A stretch of 64,000 nt of DNA from a gamma proteobacterium SCGC AAA076-P13 (GTDB lineage Bacteria > Pseudomonadota > Gammaproteobacteria > Magnimaribacterales > D2472): contig ARRA01000006.1 in the NCBI GenBank assembly GCA_000384935.1, forward strand, positions 1-64,000. The letters are read 5' to 3'. This document shows, piece after piece, positions 57,564 to 64,000 of the stretch. The notes under the pieces are model-generated. The model was not told the DNA's origin and made no database searches. It saw only the letters and a program-made list of their open reading frames with translations. Position 1 is the stretch's first letter. Every line of letters begins with the position of its first letter. The translations under genes and the position numbers were made by a program.

Positions 57564-59471
57564 TTATAACTCTTCTGCAGTTCCTTTTATTGAAGTTTTT
57601 TTCTTAGTATTTGATTTAGGTTCATCGTCTGACCAGCCTTTAGGCTCTCTTGGTTGAGCGCCAGCCATAATGTCATCTATCTGAGGAGCATCTATAGTTT
57701 CATACTTTAATAGAGCATCTGCCATAACATTTAGCTTATCAAGATTTTCTTTTAAAAGGTTTTCCGCTCTTTCATAACATGAATCTATTATTAACCTAAT
57801 TTCAGAGTCTATTAATTTAGAAGTTTCTTCGCTTCTTGTTTGAGAAGGGGAAGCTGCCGATCTCCCTAAGAATGGACTGCCTTCATCTTCACCATACTTA
57901 ATAGTACCTAAAGCTTCTGATAAACCCCATTTAGTGACCATGTTGGTAGCAATTCCAGTAGCAACTTCAATATCATTCGAAGCGCCTGTGGTTATTCCTT
58001 GCGACCCATTAATAATACTTTCAGCTATCCTTCCGCCAAATAAAGTTGCTATCCTGCCAAGCAAATATTCTTTGCTTTGCATATAAGTATCTTCTTCAGG
58101 TAAAAACATTGTTACTCCTAAAGCTCTACCTCTTGGTATTATAGTTACTTTGTAAACTGGATCATGCGTAGGACAAAGTCTACCAACAATTGCATGACCA
58201 GCCTCATGATAGGCAGTAATTCTTTTTTGTTCTTCACTCAAAATCATTGATTTTCGTTCTGCACCCATCATTATCTTGTCTTTGGCTAGATCTAAATGAG
58301 ATTGATCAATTTTTTTATCAGAATATCTTGCAGCAAATAGAGCAGCTTCATTAATAAGATTAGCTAAATCTGCACCAGAAAAACCTGGAGTGCCTCTAGC
58401 AATCACAAGAGGGTCAACACCTGAATCTAAAGGCACTTTTCTCATATGGACTTTTAAAATTGCTTCCCTTCCTCTTATATCTGGAAGGTCTACAACAACC
58501 TGTCTATCAAATCTACCAGGCCTTAGCAAGGCTGGATCTAGAACATCTGGTCTGTTTGTAGCGGCAATAACAATAACTCCATCATTACCCTCAAAGCCAT
58601 CCATTTCTACAAGTAATTGATTTAATGTTTGCTCTCTCTCATCATGACCTCCGCCCATTCCTGTTCCTCTATGTCTTCCAACGGCATCAATTTCATCAAT
58701 AAAAACAATACAAGGTGCTTGTTTTTTAGCTTGTTCAAACATGTCTCTTACTCTTGAGGCTCCAACACCAACAAACATTTCAACAAAATCAGACCCCGAT
58801 ATTGTAAAAAATGGAACCTTAGCTTCACCTGCAACCGCTCTGGCTAGAAGCGTTTTACCGGTTCCTGGAGGACCAACCATCAATACACCTCTTGGAATTT
58901 TGCCACCAAGTTTTTGGAATTTTGTGGGGTCTCTTAAAAAATCAACTAATTCTTGAACATCTTGTTTTGCTTCCTCGCAACCAGCAACATCTCCAAAGTT
59001 TGTTTTAACTTTTCCACCTTCCATAAGTTTAGCTTTGCTCTTCCCAAAAGACATAGGACCGCCCTTACCAGACATTCCACCTTGCATTTGTCTCATGAAA
59101 AAGAAAAATATTCCTAATAATAAAATAATTGGAAATGCTCCAACTAATAATTGTGACCATATAGATGGTTGTTCGATTTTTTCATAAACTGCAATAATTC
59201 CATTTTCTTCAATTGCTTTATCTACAGCATCATCTTTTTTAAAAATTGGATGAACTGTTTCGAATTTAGAGCCATCAAGCCTATCTCCAGTAATGGTCAT
59301 TTGATCGCCTTGAAATATAACTTTTGCAATTCTATCTGATAAGATTTCTTCTTTAAATTGACTATAACTAATTTGCTCACGCGCAGTTGAGTTTTCAATA
59401 TTATCGAAAACATAAATTAACAAAGATCCAAGAACTATCCATACCAATATATTTCTAAAAATACTATTCAT
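57564..59471 (-). CDS. ftsH: FtsH AAA+ membrane metalloprotease
   Basis: [27 protein letters not shown] zinc motif, two N-terminal TMs. Confidence 0.98.
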   Translation of the reverse strand: MNSIFRNILVWIVLGSLLIYVFDNIENSTAREQISYSQFKEEILSDRIAKVIFQGDQMTITGDRLDGSKFETVHPIFKKDDAVDKAIEENGIIAVYEKIEQPSIWSQLLVGAFPIILLLGIFFFFMRQMQGGMSGKGGPMSFGKSKAKLMEGGKVKTNFGDVAGCEEAKQDVQELVDFLRDPTKFQKLGGKIPRGVLMVGPPGTGKTLLARAVAGEAKVPFFTISGSDFVEMFVGVGASRVRDMFEQAKKQAPCIVFIDEIDAVGRHRGTGMGGGHDEREQTLNQLLVEMDGFEGNDGVIVIAATNRPDVLDPALLRPGRFDRQVVVDLPDIRGREAILKVHMRKVPLDSGVDPLVIARGTPGFSGADLANLINEAALFAARYSDKKIDQSHLDLAKDKIMMGAERKSMILSEEQKRITAYHEAGHAIVGRLCPTHDPVYKVTIIPRGRALGVTMFLPEEDTYMQSKEYLLGRIATLFGGRIAESIINGSQGITTGASNDIEVATGIATNMVTKWGLSEALGTIKYGEDEGSPFLGRSAASPSQTRSEETSKLIDSEIRLIIDSCYERAENLLKENLDKLNVMADALLKYETIDAPQIDDIMAGAQPREPKGWSDDEPKSNTKKKTSIKGTAEEL

Positions 59472-60040
59472 TATCTATTTGCTCCATAGAGAAAAATTTC
59501 ACCCGATTGCTTCTTTGAAGCAGCCGGTTTAAAAGTTTGAACTATCTTAAAAGAAAGTTCCATTTTTTTTCGAAGACCTTTTAATTTATTGTTTTGAAAA
59601 GTCTTCATAATCATTGATCCACTTTTTTGATTTAAGTATCTGCTAGCAGTACTTATGGTTAGATCATTTAGTTCGTATATATTTTCTGTGTCTACTGCAC
59701 TTATACCTGTTAAGTTTGGGGCTATATCTGAAATTACAAGGTCAAACTTGCCCATAAGAGACTTGATTAATTCTATATCATCTATCTCCTCAATGCTCCG
59801 CTTAAAAAAGTGTACCCCTTCTACAGGCTCCATATCAAGAATGTCTATAGCATAGACATCAGATACTTTAGATTTTTGTTTAATATAATGAGCCCACCCC
59901 CCAGGAGCAGAACCAAGATCAAGTATATGTTTTGCTTTTTTTAGTACTTTGGTCTTTTGAACAATTTCATCTAATTTATAAACTGCTCTAGTTCTGTAAC
60001 CATCTTGCTTTGCTTTGATTGCCCAATTATCTGCATGCAT
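59471..60040 (-). CDS. rlmE: RlmE (FtsJ) 23S rRNA Um2552 methyltransferase
   Basis: [36 protein letters not shown]. Confidence 0.96.
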   Translation of the reverse strand: MHADNWAIKAKQDGYRTRAVYKLDEIVQKTKVLKKAKHILDLGSAPGGWAHYIKQKSKVSDVYAIDILDMEPVEGVHFFKRSIEEIDDIELIKSLMGKFDLVISDIAPNLTGISAVDTENIYELNDLTISTASRYLNQKSGSMIMKTFQNNKLKGLRKKMELSFKIVQTFKPAASKKQSGEIFLYGANR

Positions 60041-60042
60041 TA

Positions 60043-60522
60043 TTATAGATGCTTCACTTCCAAAATTTCATAGTTAAGCTGCCCAGATGGAGTCTGAACT
60101 GAAACTTCATCATCAACAAACTTACCAACAAGCCCCCGAGCAATCGGAGTGTCAATTGATATCATGCCCTTGTTTGGATCTGATTCTAAATTACCAACTA
60201 TTTTATATACAATTTCTTTGTCATTATCTGAATCATAGAGAGTTATTGTAGATCCAAAAATAACTCTTCCAGTTTCAGGAATTTCCTTTACATCAATCAC
60301 TTGAGCATTCGCAATTGCATTTTCCATTTCATTTATTTTTGCTTCCATCAAGCCCTGAAGTTCTTTTGCTGCATGATATTCAGCATTCTCTTTTAAGTCA
60401 CCGTGAGCTCTTGCTTCTGCAATAGCTTCAGATATCTTTGGTCTTTCTACAAACTTAAGATTTGATAATGTTTCTTTAATGGCTAATTCACCATTTTTAG
60501 TCATTGGTACTCTACTCATCAA
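60043..60522 (-). CDS. greA: GreA transcription elongation factor
   Basis: AIAEARAHGDLKENAEYHAAKE, SPIARGLVGK-like C-terminus. Confidence 0.97.
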   Translation of the reverse strand: MMSRVPMTKNGELAIKETLSNLKFVERPKISEAIAEARAHGDLKENAEYHAAKELQGLMEAKINEMENAIANAQVIDVKEIPETGRVIFGSTITLYDSDNDKEIVYKIVGNLESDPNKGMISIDTPIARGLVGKFVDDEVSVQTPSGQLNYEILEVKHL

Positions 60523-60544
60523 ATTATTATAGCAACTAAAAAAA

Positions 60545-63500
60545 TTATTTATTAATTTCTTGAAGAGTAGAATATGTCCAATCAGATTCTTGGCTTTTTA
60601 GAGCTTCCATCACAGCCAAAGCACCGAACATGGTAGTGGTACAAAATATTTTATTGCGTAATGCTGTCTGTCTTATTGCTGCTGAGTCTTCTATAGATTG
60701 AGCTCCCTCTGTAGTATTGATTACTATATCTATTTCATTATTCAATAAGCTATCAACTGTATGAGGGCGACCTTCCATAACCTTATTTATTCTTTTTACA
60801 GGATAGTTTAATTTTTGAATATATTCTGCAGTTCCGCTAGTTGCAATCATGCTAAACCCGTTGCTAACAATTAATGGGACTAACTGATCAAGATATTTTT
60901 TATCTGAATCTTTAACACTCACAAATATAGAACCTGATCTAGGAAGTACTTTATTTGCTCCTTTTTGAGCTTTTGCATATGCCTCACCAAAAGTTGCTCC
61001 AATACCCATTACTTCGCCTGTTGACTTCATTTCAGGCCCTAGAATTGGGTCAACTAATGGAAATTTATCAAAAGGCATTACCGCCTCTTTTACAAAGAAA
61101 AGATCATCAGGAAGCTTACTGTTAAACCTTTGGTCAATTAGTGACTTTCCAATCATAGCTTTTGAGGCAATCTTTACTAATGATCTTCCGATCGCTTTAG
61201 AGATAAAAGGCACAGTCCTCGAAGCTCTCGGGTTTACTTCAATAATATAAATTTCATTATCTTTTACTGCAAACTGAACATTCATTAATCCAATAATATT
61301 TAACTCTTTAGCTATCAGTATTGATTGAGTAGATAATTCATCTTGTATTTCTTTAGATAAACTATATGGGGGCAATGAGCATGCAGAATCTCCAGAATGA
61401 ATTCCAGCCTGTTCTATATGCTGAAGAATTCCACCAATTTCAATATTAGTGCCATCTGATACAACATCGACGTCAATTTCAATTGCATCGGTAAGATAAC
61501 TATCTAAAAGAATTGGTTTGCTATTTGATACTTCAACTGCTTCGGTGAGATACTTTTTTAGCTCTTTGGTATTATGAACAAGTTGCATTGCTCTTCCACC
61601 AAGAACGTATGATGGTCTTACTACGATTGGAAAACCAATTTCATCTGCTTTATGTAACGCTTCTTCTATATTTTTTACAGTAGCATTTGAAGGTTGAGTT
61701 AACCCTAATTTAATAATTAATTCTTGGAAACGTTCCCTGTCCTCAGATTTATCAATAGCATCAACATCTGTACCAAAAATCTTAATGCCCTTTTCAGATA
61801 AGATATCTGCAAGTTTAAGAGGGGTTTGACCTCCAAACTGGATTATTACTCCCTCTGGAGATTCATTATCAATAATATCTAGTATTTTTTCAGAAGTAAT
61901 TGGTTCGAAATACAACCTATTTGAAACATCATAATCTGTTGATACTGTCTCAGGGTTGCAATTAACCATTATAGATTCGAACCCCTCTTCTTGCATTGCT
62001 AATGATGCATGAACACAGCAGTAATCGAACTCTATTCCCTGACCTATTCTATTTGGACCACTTCCTAAAACAATAATCTTTTTATTTGATGATGGTTTGC
62101 TTTCACAAATATCTCCATAAGTTGAGTACATATAACATGTCGTGGTTGCAAACTCTGCAGCGCAGGTATCAACTCTCCTGAACACTGGAATAACTCCTAA
62201 ATCTTTTCTTACTTGTCTAAATTCATTTTCAGTTGAACCAATCATTTCAGCAATTCTTGAATCAGAAAACCCTTTTTCTTTTAGATGTATTAATTCATTT
62301 TTATTTAACTGATTTAGTGAAGTATTTTGTAAGTTTTTTTCAATACTTATAATTTCGTATATTTGATCTAAAAACCAGTAATCAATTTTAGTGAGGTTAT
62401 AAATTTTTTCTAGGCTCCATCCAGACCTTATAGCATCTGCAACATAAAATAATCTTTGGGGTCCGGGGAAAGTTAACTCATATTGAATTTTATCTAAGCT
62501 CTCTGGCAAGTTTTCTACAACTGGATTTAGCCCATTAAGATCTTCTTCCATACTGCATAACGCTTTTTGGAGTGACTCTTGGAAATTTGAGCCAATTGCC
62601 ATAACCTCTCCAACTGATTTCATTTGAGTTGTTAATCTAGTATTTGCTTGAGGGAACTTTTCAAATGCAAATTTTGGTATTTTTGTAACTATGTAATCAA
62701 TACTTGGTTCGAACGATGCCGGGGTCAGCCCTCCAGTTATATCATTCTTTAGCTCATCAAGAGTGAAACCAACAGATAATAATGCTGCAACTTTTGCAAT
62801 TGGAAAACCTGTAGCCTTTGACGCAAGCGCAGAAGATCTGCTGACTCTTGGGTTCATTTCAATCACAACCATTTTTCCATTTACAGGGTTAATAGCAAAT
62901 TGAACATTGGATCCACCGGTATCAACACCAATCTCTCTTAAAATTTTAAAGGAAGCATTTCTCATTACCTGATATTCCTTATCAGTTAATGTTTGAGCTG
63001 GAGCTATAGTTATAGAATCTCCAGTATGAACGCCCATTGGATCAAGATTTTCAATTGAGCAAACTATAATGCAATTGTCCTCGCAATCTCGAACAACTTC
63101 CATTTCAAACTCTTTCCAACCTATAAGAGATTCGTCGATAAGCAATTCACTAGTTGGAGATAATTCCAATCCTTTTTCACAAATTCCTTTAAATTCATCT
63201 ATGTTGTAAGCTATTCCGCCACCTGTTCCCCCCATAGTAAAAGATGGCCTAATAATACATGGGAACCCTATGCGCTCTTGAACCTCCAGTGCATCTTCCA
63301 TTGAATGAGCTATTCCAGAGTTTGGAGTTTCAATTCCAATACCATTCATGGTCTCGTCAAAAAGCTGCCTATCTTCAGCCTTATCAATAGCTTCTCTATT
63401 TGCACCAATTAAAATAACTCCATGTTTTTCCAATACTCCCTCTTTATCGAGGCTTAGAGCAGTGTTTAATGCTGTTTGGCCTCCCATTGTAGGAAGAATT

Positions 63501-63760
63501 GCATCAGGTTTTTCTTTTTCTATTATCTTTTCTACGGACTGCCAATGAATTGGCTCTACGTATGTAGCATCTGCCAATAGAGGATCGGTCATGATTGTTG
63601 CTGGATTTGAGTTCACCAATATAACTCTGTAGCCCTCTTCCTTAAGAGCCTTGCAAGCCTGAGCTCCTGAATAATCAAACTCACATGCTTGGCCAATAAT
63701 TATTGGGCCAGCTCCAATAATCAAAATAGACTTTATATCCTTACGTTTTGACATATGCAT
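60545..63760 (-). CDS. carB: Carbamoyl-phosphate synthase large subunit
   Basis: 1071 aa; duplicated ATP-grasp synthetase domains, [21 protein letters not shown]. Confidence 0.99.
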   Translation of the reverse strand: MHMSKRKDIKSILIIGAGPIIIGQACEFDYSGAQACKALKEEGYRVILVNSNPATIMTDPLLADATYVEPIHWQSVEKIIEKEKPDAILPTMGGQTALNTALSLDKEGVLEKHGVILIGANREAIDKAEDRQLFDETMNGIGIETPNSGIAHSMEDALEVQERIGFPCIIRPSFTMGGTGGGIAYNIDEFKGICEKGLELSPTSELLIDESLIGWKEFEMEVVRDCEDNCIIVCSIENLDPMGVHTGDSITIAPAQTLTDKEYQVMRNASFKILREIGVDTGGSNVQFAINPVNGKMVVIEMNPRVSRSSALASKATGFPIAKVAALLSVGFTLDELKNDITGGLTPASFEPSIDYIVTKIPKFAFEKFPQANTRLTTQMKSVGEVMAIGSNFQESLQKALCSMEEDLNGLNPVVENLPESLDKIQYELTFPGPQRLFYVADAIRSGWSLEKIYNLTKIDYWFLDQIYEIISIEKNLQNTSLNQLNKNELIHLKEKGFSDSRIAEMIGSTENEFRQVRKDLGVIPVFRRVDTCAAEFATTTCYMYSTYGDICESKPSSNKKIIVLGSGPNRIGQGIEFDYCCVHASLAMQEEGFESIMVNCNPETVSTDYDVSNRLYFEPITSEKILDIIDNESPEGVIIQFGGQTPLKLADILSEKGIKIFGTDVDAIDKSEDRERFQELIIKLGLTQPSNATVKNIEEALHKADEIGFPIVVRPSYVLGGRAMQLVHNTKELKKYLTEAVEVSNSKPILLDSYLTDAIEIDVDVVSDGTNIEIGGILQHIEQAGIHSGDSACSLPPYSLSKEIQDELSTQSILIAKELNIIGLMNVQFAVKDNEIYIIEVNPRASRTVPFISKAIGRSLVKIASKAMIGKSLIDQRFNSKLPDDLFFVKEAVMPFDKFPLVDPILGPEMKSTGEVMGIGATFGEAYAKAQKGANKVLPRSGSIFVSVKDSDKKYLDQLVPLIVSNGFSMIATSGTAEYIQKLNYPVKRINKVMEGRPHTVDSLLNNEIDIVINTTEGAQSIEDSAAIRQTALRNKIFCTTTMFGALAVMEALKSQESDWTYSTLQEINK

Positions 63761-64000
63761 CTACCATAGACTTAAACTTACTAAATAAAATTTGAATTTC
63801 CTGAGGTCCTGGGCTTGCTTCAGGGTGACCCTGGAAGCTAAATGCTGGAGTATCTCGGAACTCTATACCCTGAAGAGATTGATCAAAAAGAGATATATGA
63901 GACACACGAATATTATCTGGTAAAGACTCAACATCTACAGCAAACCCATGGTTTTGACTGGTGATCATAACCTCTTTAGTTTTAATATCCTGCACTGGAT
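63741..64000 (-). CDS. carA: Carbamoyl-phosphate synthase small subunit, C-terminal fragment (runs off window)
   Basis: [14 protein letters not shown]...[15 protein letters not shown] class-I glutamine amidotransferase C-terminus; upstream of carB. Confidence 0.95.
   Translation of the reverse strand, partial: PVQDIKTKEVMITSQNHGFAVDVESLPDNIRVSHISLFDQSLQGIEFRDTPAFSFQGHPEASPGPQEIQILFSKFKSMVDAYVKT

Overview
The window is a gene-dense, AT-rich stretch of a gammaproteobacterial chromosome, with almost entirely housekeeping content. Gene neighbourhoods resemble Pseudomonas-type synteny but with many small omissions, as in a streamlined marine (SAR86-like) genome; the taxonomic label is inference. 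From left to right: tRNA-Arg(CCT); a reverse-strand dcw division/cell-wall cluster (murG truncated, ftsW, murD, mraY, murF, murE, ftsI, ftsL, rsmH, ftsZ, mraZ); rnpB; rsmI/lpoA-like; sspA and the cytochrome bc1 genes; rpsI/rplM; zapE/degS; murA/bolA-like/mlaC; kdsD/lptA/lptB/rpoN/mgtE; a YhdP-like gene with mreDCB; gatCAB; a MaoC + acyl-CoA synthetase pair; selO; prmC/prfA/hemA; ispE/tRNA-Gln/prs/rplY/pth/ychF; tRNA-Met; two tandem small two-TM proteins; pnp/rpsO/truB/rbfA/infB/nusA/rimP; tRNA-fMet and an opposite-strand tRNA-Leu; secG/tpiA/glmM/ftsH/rlmE/greA/carB/carA(partial). I saw no CRISPR array, transposon, prophage, toxin-antitoxin or defence system, and no convincing new multi-gene system. 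The most noteworthy observations are: a murG ORF ending inside a tRNA-Arg gene with the C-terminal portion missing; ftsZ relocated to the front of the dcw cluster behind MraZ-box-like repeats; non-canonical motifs in MurD and FtsI; and an uncharacterised pair of tiny membrane proteins bracketed by strong hairpins.
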